Below are positions 1-7,329 of a DNA stretch of 22,283 nucleotides, piece by piece; the stretch's first letter is position 1, and every line of letters starts with the position of its first letter. The stretch spans positions 1 to 22,283 of the forward strand of contig JANNRA010000061.1 in the NCBI GenBank assembly GCA_031401035.1, given 5' to 3'. Both the position numbers and the translations under genes were made by a program. The notes under the pieces were generated by a model. The model saw nothing but the letters and a program-made list of their open reading frames with translations, ran no database searches and was not told the origin of the DNA. Source of the DNA: JANNRA01 sp031401035. Its GTDB lineage: Bacteria > Desulfobacterota > Binatia > HRBIN30 > CADEER01.

Positions 1-260
1 CCGGCGCCGCGGCGCGCGGCATCAACGTCAGCCCCGGCGGGGTGGCGGCGGTGCTGGCCGCGCCGTGGTTGGCGCTGCTGGCGGGCGGCGCCTGGGAGCA
101 CGGTCGTGCCCCGGGGGCTCGCCGCCTCGCCACCCTGGCCCTGGCCGTACAGGCGGCGACGGCGGTATTGGCCTGGCCGGACTACCCGCGCGCCCACGCG
201 CCGCTGCCGCCGCCACCGCTGCTCGCCGCCGCGCCCGACGGCCTGGAGGTGGCGCGGTGA
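1..260 (+). CDS. C-terminal end of an unidentified membrane protein (partial)
   Basis: The open frame enters from the left edge (first full codon at 3) and ends at TGA 258-260, giving about 85 residues. Two hydrophobic, Ala/Leu-rich stretches are visible, one around LAAPWLALLAGGAW and one around LATLALAVQAATAVLAW, separated by a short Arg-rich loop. A proline-rich tail (PLPPPPLLAAAP) follows. This looks like the last membrane segments of a polytopic inner-membrane protein. Its stop overlaps the GTG start of the next gene (GTGA), so the two are probably co-transcribed and the protein may work in envelope polysaccharide or LPS assembly; an ArnT/PMT-type glycosyltransferase or an O-antigen ligase are possibilities. 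I do not recognise the family from this fragment. Confidence 0.55.
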   Translation, partial: GAAARGINVSPGGVAAVLAAPWLALLAGGAWEHGRAPGARRLATLALAVQAATAVLAWPDYPRAHAPLPPPPLLAAAPDGLEVAR

Positions 261-1279
261 TCCCCGAGCGGCTGCTCATCGTCCTGCTCGGCGCCATCGG
301 TGACGTGGTCTGCGGCATGCCGCTGGCGCAGCGCCTGCGTGCCGGCTGGCCGCGCACGCGCATCGCCTGGGCGGTCGAGCCGGCGGCGGCGCCGCTGCTG
401 CAGACCCATCCGGCGGTCGACGAGGTCATCGTCTTCCGCCGCGGCCAGGGCGCGGCGGCGCTGGTCGAGATGCTGCGCGCGCTACGCGACAGCCGTCCAG
501 ACGTCGCCCTCGATCTGCAGCGGCACGCCAAGAGCGGCGCCTTCAGCCGCGCTTCGCGGGCGCCGCGCCGCATCGGCTTCCACTGGCGCAACTCGCGCGA
601 GGGCAACCGGCTTTTCAATACCGAGAGCATCGCCCCGGTGCACGACCTGACGCCCAAGCTGCAGCACTTCCTCACCTTCGCCGATCATCTCGGCGTCGCG
701 CCGGCGCCGCTCAGCTTCGGACTCGCGGCGAGCGCCGCGGAGCGGACGCGCGCGGCGGAACTCACGGCGCCGGCCGGCGCGCGGCCGGCGGTGCTCTTCG
801 TCGGCACGACCTGGCCGAGCAAGCACTGGTTTGCGCGCAGCACCGCGGCGCTGTGCCAGCGCCTGCGCGAGCGCGGTCTGGGGGTGGTGCTGGTGGGCGG
901 CGCGGCGGACGCGCCGTTCGCCGCCGCCGTGCGCGCGGCCGGCGCCGCGGATGCGGTCGACCTCGTCGGGCGCACGACGCTGCGCGAAGTGACGGCGGTG
1001 CTGGCCGGCGCGGCGGTGGCGGTCGGGCCCGATTCCGGGCCGATGCACATCGCCGCGGCAGTCGGCACGCCGGTGGTGTCGCTCTTCGGCGCCACCAGCC
1101 CGCGCCGCACCGCGCCGTATGGCAGCGAGGATCTGGTGCTGCGTGGCGACGCGCCCTGCGCGCCGTGCTATGAGCGCCGCTGCCCGATCGGGCAGCTGTG
1201 TATGGAGACGATCACGCCGGCGATGGTCATGGAGCGCGTCGAACGCGCCCTGCTGCGGAGGGCGAGCGATGGCGCCTAG
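257..1279 (+). CDS. Glycosyltransferase family 9, LPS heptosyltransferase-like
   Basis: About 340 residues, the usual size for ADP-heptose:LPS heptosyltransferases (GT-B fold, GT9), which add heptose to the LPS inner core at the cytoplasmic face of the inner membrane. The N-terminus (RLLIVLLGAIGDVV) is the family's GDv motif. The C-terminal domain has GPDSGPMHIAAAVGTP near residue 257 (D259), followed by SLFGATSP, the ADP-sugar-binding region. A four-cysteine cluster (C301, C304, C309, C315) follows. I chose GTG 257 because GGAGG lies at 245-249 and homologues begin at this hydrophobic strand; the open frame runs further upstream but only over the previous gene. It overlaps both neighbours, and rfaE1 directly downstream supports a heptose role. 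WaaC or WaaF specificity cannot be decided. Confidence 0.9.
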   Translation: MIPERLLIVLLGAIGDVVCGMPLAQRLRAGWPRTRIAWAVEPAAAPLLQTHPAVDEVIVFRRGQGAAALVEMLRALRDSRPDVALDLQRHAKSGAFSRASRAPRRIGFHWRNSREGNRLFNTESIAPVHDLTPKLQHFLTFADHLGVAPAPLSFGLAASAAERTRAAELTAPAGARPAVLFVGTTWPSKHWFARSTAALCQRLRERGLGVVLVGGAADAPFAAAVRAAGAADAVDLVGRTTLREVTAVLAGAAVAVGPDSGPMHIAAAVGTPVVSLFGATSPRRTAPYGSEDLVLRGDAPCAPCYERRCPIGQLCMETITPAMVMERVERALLRRASDGA

Positions 1280-2278
1280 AGGGATCGATCCGGCGGCCGT
1301 GATCGCGCGCTTTCCGCGCGTGCGGGTGTTGGTCGCCGGCGACCTGATGCTCGACCATTTCGTCTGGGGAACGGTCGATCGCATCTCGCCCGAGGCGCCG
1401 GTGCCGGTGGTGCAGGTGCGCGAGGAGAGCCGCCGCCTCGGCGGCGCCGCCAACGTCGCGCACAACCTGCGCGCCCTCGGCGGCCAGGTGCTCACCTGCG
1501 GGGTGGTCGGCGCCGACGCCGCCGGGCGCCAGTTGCGCGCCGAACTGACGCGCATCGGCGCCGACATCGCCGGCGTCGTGCAGAGCCGCGGCGCCGCGAC
1601 GACGTGCAAGACGCGCATCATCGCCCACCAGCAGCAGGTGGTGCGCCTCGATCGCGAGGACGAGGGCCGGCGCGACAGCGCGGCGGCGGCGCGGGCGCGC
1701 GGCTTCCTGCTGGCGCATCTCGACCAGGCCGACGTGGTGGTGATCTCGGATTACGGCAAGGGTCTGATCACGCCGGCCCTGCTGGCGGCGCTGGCGGCGA
1801 TGCGGCGGCGGCGGCCGTTCCCGCTGCTGATCGACCCCAAGAAGGCCAACTACCCGTTCTACGCCGGCGCCAGCCTGCTGACGCCGAACCGCGACGAGGC
1901 GAGCCAGGCGTCGGGCATCGAGATCCGCGACACGGCCAGCCTGGGGCGCGCCGGCGCCGAGCTGTTGGCCCGCTGGCAGGCCGAGGCGGTGCTCATCACG
2001 CGCGGTGAGCACGGCATGTCGCTGTTCGCGCGCGGCGCTGCGCCGCGCCACTTTCCCACCGTGGCGCGGCGGGTATTCGATGTCACCGGTGCCGGCGACA
2101 CGGTGGTTGCCGCCTGCGCCCTGGCCCTCGGTGCTGGCGCCAGCCTGGAGGCGGCGGCGGTGTTGGCCAACCATGCCGCCGGACTGGTGGTCGGCGAGGT
2201 CGGCACGGCCACTGTCAACGCGGCGCAACTGCGGACCGATCTGAAGGGATCGGGCACGGGGACGCGAAAGGGGATGCG

Positions 2279-2282
<4 letters not shown>
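1269..2282 (+). CDS. rfaE1: D-glycero-beta-D-manno-heptose-7-phosphate kinase (stand-alone RfaE1/HldE1)
   Basis: A PfkB/ribokinase-family kinase of 337 residues that phosphorylates D-manno-heptose 7-phosphate at C1 in ADP-heptose synthesis. Visible motifs, in order: substrate-binding GGAANVAHNLRALGG, ISDYGKG, IDPKK, LTPNRDEA, ITRGEHGMSLF, and the catalytic VTGAGDT anion-hole motif with D277 as the expected base. The start at ATG 1269 is backed by GGAGGG at 1257-1262 and overlaps the glycosyltransferase by 11 nt. Unlike E. coli HldE, the protein ends after the kinase domain. The matching adenylyltransferase is a separate minus-strand gene about 5 kb away (6727-7212). The stop overlaps yicC (ATGA). 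Confidence 0.93.
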
Positions 2283-3157
<875 letters not shown>

Positions 3158-3170
3158 CTGGGAGGGGGCT

Positions 3171-3227
3171 TCACCACGGAGACACGGAGAGGGGACCGGG
3201 TGGTACAACTCCGTGCCTCCGTGGTGA
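3171..3227. repeat. CGGAG palindromic intergenic repeat, copy 1 (terminator-like)
   Basis: Left arm 3171-3189 (TCACCACGGAGACACGGAG) and right arm 3209-3227 are inverted copies matching at 18 of 19 positions, around a 19-nt loop. The left arm is two 8-nt units ending in CGGAG. A run of five T (3230-3234) follows three nt after the stem, so on the plus strand it could act as an intrinsic terminator for the GT9-rfaE1-yicC operon. Two related copies lie at 5962-6041 and 9360-9440. Confidence 0.85.
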
Positions 3228-3252
3228 GGTTTTTCTTCGCTCGAATCGACGG

Positions 3253-3264
3253 TAGTATCCCCCC
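3253..3264 (+). promoter_or_regulatory. Candidate -10 element of a leaderless promoter for the CMP kinase gene
   Basis: TAGTAT at 3253-3258 is followed by six C and then ATG 3265, so a start site 7 nt after the -10 would fall on the A of the ATG. No purine-rich ribosome-binding site is present. The expected -35 position (3230-3235) is a T-run with poor match to TTGACA. Inferred from sequence only. Confidence 0.4.
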
Positions 3265-3807
3265 ATGCTGATCACCATCTCCGGCGTGCCGGGCAGCGGC
3301 AAGACGACCGTGGCGCGGCAGTTGGCGGCGCGCCTCGGGGTGCCGCACGTCTACGCCGGGGACCTGTATCGGCAGGAGGCGAAGCGGCGCGGGCTGACGT
3401 TGGAGCAGTTCAACGGCGAATGTGAGCGGGATCACTCGATCGACCGGGCCCTCGACGCGGCGATGGCGGAGCGAGCGCGCACGGGCGCGGTTGTCCTGGA
3501 AGGGCGCCTGGCCGGCTTCCTGGCGGCGGAGAACGGGCTCGACGCGCTGAAGGTGTGGCTCGACGCCAGCGACGAGACGCGCGCCCGCCGTGTCGCGCAA
3601 CGCGAGGGCAGCGACTGGCGGGTGGTGCTGGAGGAGAACCGCGTCCGCCATCAGTCCGATGCCAGCCGCTACCAGGCCATCTACGGCTACGACCTCGCCG
3701 ACCACGGCGTCTACGACGTCGTGCTGGCGACCGACGAGCGCACCCCCGAGCAGCTCGTCGAGACGCTGGAGGCGGCGGCGCGGGCGTGCTTCGACGGCCG
3801 ACCATGA
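3265..3807 (+). CDS. Cytidylate kinase, archaeal type
   Basis: 180 residues with a P-loop at 7-14 (GVPGSGKT) and an arrangement matching the archaeal-type CMP kinase family: HVYAGDLYR after the first helix, LEGRLAGF as second core strand, VWLDAS, a lid region RRVAQREG, and the conserved SRYQAIYGYD near the end. It would transfer phosphate from ATP to CMP or dCMP in the cytoplasm. It is clearly distinct from the bacterial-type Cmk at 14812-15483, so the window encodes two putative CMP kinases. It sits where gmk usually lies between yicC and spoT, but the motifs do not look like guanylate kinase. No Shine-Dalgarno is visible. The stop overlaps the rel ATG (ATGA), so the two are probably translated together. 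Substrate is inferred; another small nucleoside phosphate is possible. Confidence 0.82.
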   Translation: MLITISGVPGSGKTTVARQLAARLGVPHVYAGDLYRQEAKRRGLTLEQFNGECERDHSIDRALDAAMAERARTGAVVLEGRLAGFLAAENGLDALKVWLDASDETRARRVAQREGSDWRVVLEENRVRHQSDASRYQAIYGYDLADHGVYDVVLATDERTPEQLVETLEAAARACFDGRP

Positions 3808-5957
3808 CCTCCGCCGATGACCTCGTCGCCAAGGTGCGCGTCTACCACAGCGGCGCCGACACCGGCCTGATCCGCCGCGCCTACGAGTTCTCGCGCGATG
3901 TGCACCGCGGTCAGAAGCGGCAGTCGGGCGATCCCTACTTCATCCATCCGGTCGGTGTGGCGAGCGTCATCGCCGAGCTCCGACTCGACGTCGCCAGCGT
4001 CGTCACCGGCCTGCTGCACGACACCGTCGAGGACACGCTGACGACGCTCGAGGAGATCCAGAGCACCTTCGGCGACGAGGTGGCGGGGCTGGTCGACGGC
4101 GTCACCAAGCTCTCGCAGGTCAACTTTACCAGTCGCGAGGAGAAGCAGGCGGAGAACTTCCGCAAGATGATCCTCGCCATGGCGCGCGACATCCGCGTCA
4201 TCCTGGTCAAACTCGCCGACCGCACCGACAACATGCGCACCCTGCAGCATCTGTCACCCGAGCGGCAGCGCGACATCTCGCAGGAGACGCTCGACATCTA
4301 CGCGCCGATCGCGCACCGCCTCGGCGTCTCGTGGGTGAAGAACGAGCTCGAGGACAACGCCCTGCGCTACCTGCGGCCGGAGGTCTACTACCAGCTCAAG
4401 CGCAACGTCGCGAAGAAGAAGGTCGAGCGCACCACCTACATCAACGAGTTCAGCGCCGTCCTGGCGAAGAAGCTCGCCGAGGCCGATCTCGACGCCGAGG
4501 TGTCCGGCCGGCCCAAGCACTTCTACTCGATCTACGGCAAGATGCAGCGCGAGAACCTGCTCTACGACCAGATCTTCGACCTGGTCGGCTTCCGCGTCAT
4601 GGTCGATTCGCTGACCGACTGCTACGCCGCGCTGGGCGTCGTGCACGCCAACTGGAAGCCGGTGCCGGGGCGCTTCAAGGACTACATCGCGCTGCCAAAG
4701 AACAACATGTACCAATCGCTGCACACGACCGTCATCGGTCCGACCGGCGACCGCATCGAGGTGCAGATCCGCACCCACGAGATGCACCGCGTTGCCGAGT
4801 TCGGCATCGCCGCGCACTGGAAGTACAAGGGCGGCGAGACCGTCGGCGCCGCCGACGCGCAGCGTTTCTCGTGGCTGCGCCAGCTTCTCGAGTGGCAGCA
4901 GAACGTCTCCGATCCGCAGGAGTTTCTCGGCTCGGTGAGGGAGGACCTGTTCAGCGACGAGGTCTTCGTCTTCACGCCGAAGGGCGACGTGCTGAACTTT
5001 CCCGAGGGTTCCTCGGTGATCGACTTCGCCTACCGCATTCACTCCGAGGTCGGCCACCACTGCGCCGGCGCGCGCGTCAACGGCCGCCTGGTGCCGCTGC
5101 GCTACCGCCTGCGCAACGGCGACACCATTGAGATCGTCAGTACGGCGAACCAGGCGCCGAGCAAGGACTGGCTCGGCACGGTCAAGACCAGCCGCGCCAA
5201 GGCGCGCATCCGCGCCTGGCTGCGCCATCAGCAGCGGACGCGCAGCCTGGCGATCGGGCGTGAGATTCTCGAGCGCGACTTCGGCCGCCACCAGTTGGAC
5301 CTGAAGAAGATGCAGCGCGAGGGGCGCCTCGGTGAGGCCGCGCACGCGCTCGGCCTGAAGGACGAGGAAGGGCTCATCGCCTGCGTCGGCTACGGCAAGA
5401 TCACCACCGCGCAGGTGCTCGGCAAGCTGCTGCCGGAGGAGGAGGTGGCACGCCGCGCCGACCGCGAGGAAGGCACCCTGCGCAAGTTCCTGCGCCGCGT
5501 CGCCGGGCAGGGGCAGGGCACCGGCGTGCAGGTGAGCGGCGTCGAGGACGTCCTGGTGCGCTTCGGCAAGTGCTGCGACCCGCTCCCCGGCGAGCGCATT
5601 CTCGGCTTCATCACGCACGGCCGCGGCGTCACCATTCACGGCATCGATTGCCCGCGCGTGCTGGAGAGCGACCCGCAGCGGCGCGTCGACGTGGTCTGGG
5701 AGAGCGGCGCCAACGGCCTGCGGCCGGTCAACCTGGAGGTGGTCTGCATCGATCGGCCGGGGATGCTGGCGGCCATCACCAAGTCGATCTCCGGCGTCGG
5801 CGTCAACATCAGCCGCGCGCAGGTGCAGAGTACGCCGGATCAGCAGGCGCTGAACAGCTTCGAGGTCGTGGTGGGCACCGCCGACCAGTTGAACAAGGTC
5901 ATTCGCGCCATCGGCAAACTGCGCGGCGTCATCCGCGTCAGCCGCCCGCGCGTCTGA
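3804..5957 (+). CDS. Bifunctional (p)ppGpp synthetase/hydrolase (Rel/SpoT)
   Basis: 717 residues, full length for long RSH proteins of the stringent response. Domains in order: HD hydrolase with HDTVEDT (H72, D73) and LADRTDNMRT; synthetase with GRPKHFYSIYGKM, YDQIFDLVGFRVM and R290-F-K-D293, the RxKD motif typical of bifunctional enzymes rather than ExDD of synthetase-only RelA; TGS from about 388 (VFVFTPKGDV); a conserved-cysteine region with CCDPLPGE near 590; and a C-terminal ACT domain from about 643 (CIDRPGMLAAIT). Both active sites look intact, so it should make and degrade (p)ppGpp. ATG 3804 overlaps the kinase stop; the longer open frame upstream is only overlap with that gene. A palindromic repeat lies just after the stop. 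Confidence 0.95.
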   Translation: MTSADDLVAKVRVYHSGADTGLIRRAYEFSRDVHRGQKRQSGDPYFIHPVGVASVIAELRLDVASVVTGLLHDTVEDTLTTLEEIQSTFGDEVAGLVDGVTKLSQVNFTSREEKQAENFRKMILAMARDIRVILVKLADRTDNMRTLQHLSPERQRDISQETLDIYAPIAHRLGVSWVKNELEDNALRYLRPEVYYQLKRNVAKKKVERTTYINEFSAVLAKKLAEADLDAEVSGRPKHFYSIYGKMQRENLLYDQIFDLVGFRVMVDSLTDCYAALGVVHANWKPVPGRFKDYIALPKNNMYQSLHTTVIGPTGDRIEVQIRTHEMHRVAEFGIAAHWKYKGGETVGAADAQRFSWLRQLLEWQQNVSDPQEFLGSVREDLFSDEVFVFTPKGDVLNFPEGSSVIDFAYRIHSEVGHHCAGARVNGRLVPLRYRLRNGDTIEIVSTANQAPSKDWLGTVKTSRAKARIRAWLRHQQRTRSLAIGREILERDFGRHQLDLKKMQREGRLGEAAHALGLKDEEGLIACVGYGKITTAQVLGKLLPEEEVARRADREEGTLRKFLRRVAGQGQGTGVQVSGVEDVLVRFGKCCDPLPGERILGFITHGRGVTIHGIDCPRVLESDPQRRVDVVWESGANGLRPVNLEVVCIDRPGMLAAITKSISGVGVNISRAQVQSTPDQQALNSFEVVVGTADQLNKVIRAIGKLRGVIRVSRPRV

Positions 5958-5961
5958 GTTT

Positions 5962-6041
5962 CACACGGAGAAGCGGAGAACCGGAGCGTTCGCGGATTGA
6001 TGTCCGCGGTCGTCCCCTCCGTGTCTCCGTTTCTCCGTGTG
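5962..6041. repeat. CGGAG palindromic intergenic repeat, copy 2 (between convergent genes)
   Basis: Left arm 5962-5986 and right arm 6017-6041 match as inverted copies at 22 of 25 positions. Each arm holds three 8-nt units ending in CGGAG (or the complement). A second perfect hairpin sits inside: CGCGGA 5991-5996 pairs with TCCGCG 6003-6008 around TTGATG. It fills most of the gap between the stops of rel (5957) and ridA (6056), so it could serve as a two-way terminator; no long T-run is present. Confidence 0.85.
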
Positions 6042-6055
6042 CGTCCTTGTCCGGG

Positions 6056-6433
6056 TCAGCGCTGCGCGATGGCGTCGATCTCGACGCGCGCGCCGCGCGG
6101 CAGGGCGGCGACGCCGACCGTGGCGCGGGCCGGAAAGGGGGCGCGCACGAAGCGCGCGTAGACGTCGTTGACCGCCGCGAAATCGGCCAGGTCGACCAGG
6201 TAGACGGTGGTCCGCACGACGTGCTCGAAGCCGAGCCCGGCCGCCGCCAGGACCGCGGCGAGGTTCTGCAGGACGCGTTCGGCCTCGGCGACGGTGCCGC
6301 CGCCGACGAGCTGTCCGCTGGCCGGATCCAGGCCGATCTGGCCGGAGCAGAAGACCAGCCCGCCGGACTGGACGGCCTGGCTGTAGGGGCCGATGGCGGC
6401 GGGCGCGTCGGGCGTGGCGACGGCGGCCGTCAA
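6056..6433 (-). CDS. ridA: RidA family enamine/imine deaminase
   Basis: 125 residues, the normal YjgF/YER057c/UK114 size. RidA hydrolyses reactive 2-aminoacrylate-type enamines released by PLP enzymes and forms cytoplasmic trimers. Visible: APAAIGPYSQAV at the N-terminus, FCSGQIGLDP, VRTTVYLVDLADF, and the C-terminal PARATVGVAALPRGA with the expected active-site arginine, then VEIDAIA with the glutamate. The start must be TTG at 6433, because there is no ATG or GTG between it and the conserved IGPYSQ. TTG overlaps the rpmB stop (TTGA), and a GAAGG purine stretch lies inside the end of rpmB. Longer starts upstream would only read through rpmB in another frame. Expression is probably coupled to rpmB. 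Confidence 0.93.
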   Translation of the reverse strand: MTAAVATPDAPAAIGPYSQAVQSGGLVFCSGQIGLDPASGQLVGGGTVAEAERVLQNLAAVLAAAGLGFEHVVRTTVYLVDLADFAAVNDVYARFVRAPFPARATVGVAALPRGARVEIDAIAQR

Positions 6434-6618
6434 GCCGCCTTCTTCACCTTCCCCGAGCGCAGGCAACGGGTGCAGACCTTGATGTACTTCACCGTCCCCT
6501 CGAGGTTGGCGCGTACGCGCTGCAGGTTCGGGCTCCAACGTCGCTTGGTCTTGTTATTGGCGTGGCTGACGTTGTTGCCGACCGATGGCCCCTTGGCGCA
6601 AATGTGACACTGACGCAT
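6430..6618 (-). CDS. rpmB: 50S ribosomal protein L28, zinc-binding type
   Basis: 62 residues. It has the L28 signature VSHANNKTKRRWSPNLQRV and the closing VKYIKVCTRCLRSGKV. Two CxxC pairs (C4/C7 and C49/C52) make it a zinc-binding form. It is a structural protein of the large ribosomal subunit. ATG is at 6618-6616 with a good AAGGAG ribosome-binding site. It is followed without gap by ridA on the same strand and has its own putative promoter at 6664-6692. Confidence 0.96.
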   Translation of the reverse strand: MRQCHICAKGPSVGNNVSHANNKTKRRWSPNLQRVRANLEGTVKYIKVCTRCLRSGKVKKAA

Positions 6619-6663
6619 GACGCGGGCTCCTTTTTCACCCGCCAGAGCGGGCCGAATCCCGGG

Positions 6664-6692
6664 TTGCTAGCACGGGGGGTGGCGAGGGGCAA
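6664..6692 (-). promoter_or_regulatory. Putative promoter of rpmB-ridA
   Basis: Reading the minus strand, TTGCCC (6692-6687) and TAGCAA (6669-6664) are 17 nt apart. This leaves a leader of roughly 38 nt with an AAGGAG ribosome-binding site before rpmB. The matches to TTGACA and TATAAT are 4/6 and 3/6, so this is a weak prediction supported by spacing and position. Confidence 0.35.
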
Positions 6693-6720
6693 CGCGGTGC
6701 CCCTGGGCGGTGCCCCTGGG
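6685..6720. repeat. Tandem 13-bp repeat with a hairpin downstream of rfaE2
   Basis: CGGTGCCCCTGGG occurs twice head to tail at 6695-6707 and 6708-6720, without mismatch. AGGGGCA (6685-6691) can pair with TGCCCCT (6698-6704) around a 6-nt loop. It lies six nt beyond the rfaE2 stop, so it may act as a terminator for rfaE2 (minus strand), although no T-run follows. It also overlaps the -35 of the proposed rpmB promoter. Confidence 0.6.
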
Positions 6721-6726
6721 CCGGGT

Positions 6727-7212
6727 TCAGGGACAGCCGCGGATGCGTTGCAGCAGCGCCGTCGTCGAGTAGCCGGCGGCAAAGCGCAGGGACTTCACGA
6801 TGCCGCCGCGGGCGAGGACGAGGTCGGCGCCGACGATCTGCTCGACGCTCCAGTCGCCGCCCTTCACCAGCACGTCGGGGGCAATGGCCTCGATCAGGGC
6901 ATACGGCGTGTCCTGGCTGAAGACCGAGACATAATCCACCATCTCCAGCCCGGCGAGCATTTCGGCGCGGTCGCGCTCGCGCACCAGCGGCCGGTCGGGC
7001 CCCTTCGCCAGGCGCCGCACCGAGCGGTCGCTGTTCAGGCCGACCACCAGCAGGTCGCCCAGTCGCCGCGCCGCGCGCAGATAGCGCAGGTGCCCCGGAT
7101 GCAGCAGATCGAACACGCCGTTGGTGAAGACGATGCGCTTCCCCGCCCGCCGGTGGCCGGCCAGGCGGCGGCGCAGCGCCGGCAGGGTGAGCACTTTGGC
7201 GGCGGGTGGCAC
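6727..7212 (-). CDS. rfaE2: D-glycero-beta-D-manno-heptose 1-phosphate adenylyltransferase (stand-alone RfaE2/HldE2)
   Basis: 161 residues of the nucleotidyltransferase (cytidylyltransferase-like) fold. It would transfer AMP from ATP to heptose 1-phosphate, completing the nucleotide-sugar precursor used by the GT9 enzyme at 257. The N-terminal GKRIVFTNGVFDLLHPGH holds the catalytic HPGH at 38-41. Next come VVGLNSDRSVRRLKGP-like residues (LNSDRSVRRLAKGPDRP), ERAEML-type RDRAEMLAGLEMVD, VLVKGGDW, and GYSTTALLQRI, the ISTT-like end. GTG at 7212 is chosen because it gives the family's usual N-terminus and lies 7 nt from a promoter-like -10. No Shine-Dalgarno is seen; TTG or a later GTG cannot be excluded. 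It is the domain missing from rfaE1 here. Confidence 0.92.
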   Translation of the reverse strand: MPPAAKVLTLPALRRRLAGHRRAGKRIVFTNGVFDLLHPGHLRYLRAARRLGDLLVVGLNSDRSVRRLAKGPDRPLVRERDRAEMLAGLEMVDYVSVFSQDTPYALIEAIAPDVLVKGGDWSVEQIVGADLVLARGGIVKSLRFAAGYSTTALLQRIRGCP

Positions 7213-7219
7213 GCCCGGC

Positions 7220-7248
7220 TCGCTATGCCGCCGCGGCGGCGCGGTCAA
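7220..7248 (-). promoter_or_regulatory. Putative leaderless promoter of rfaE2
   Basis: On the minus strand TTGACC (7248-7243) and TAGCGA (7225-7220) are 17 nt apart, and GTG 7212 begins 7 nt after the -10. A perfect 12-nt palindrome, CCGCCGCGGCGG at 7228-7239, lies in the spacer and could be an operator, although GC-rich palindromes arise easily here. The -35 is good (5/6), the -10 poor (2/6). Confidence 0.35.
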
Positions 7249-7294
7249 ACGGAGAGCGCGGCGCGGCCGCGCCCGCCGCGTGACCGTGCCTGCG

Positions 7295-7323
7295 TGGGCA
7301 AGATCGCCGCGAAGTGGTAGGCC
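7295..7323 (+). promoter_or_regulatory. Putative leaderless promoter of the 77-aa gene and mutL
   Basis: TGGGCA (7295-7300) and TAGGCC (7318-7323) are 17 nt apart, and ATG 7330 follows after 6 nt with no Shine-Dalgarno. It is back to back with the rfaE2 promoter in the same 117-nt gap. Hexamer matches are modest (4/6 and 2/6), so position and repetition of the pattern carry most of the weight. Confidence 0.3.
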
Positions 7324-7329
7324 CCATGC

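Noticed and set aside
65..256. N-terminal extension of the GT9 glycosyltransferase
   Set aside because: The extra residues are Arg/Ala-rich read-through of the upstream membrane gene in another frame; GTG 257 has a GGAGG site and gives the family N-terminus.
3265..3807. Guanylate kinase (gmk), expected after yicC
   Set aside because: The P-loop, LEGRLAGF and SRYQAIYGYD segments match archaeal-type CMP kinase; guanylate kinase signature motifs are not seen.
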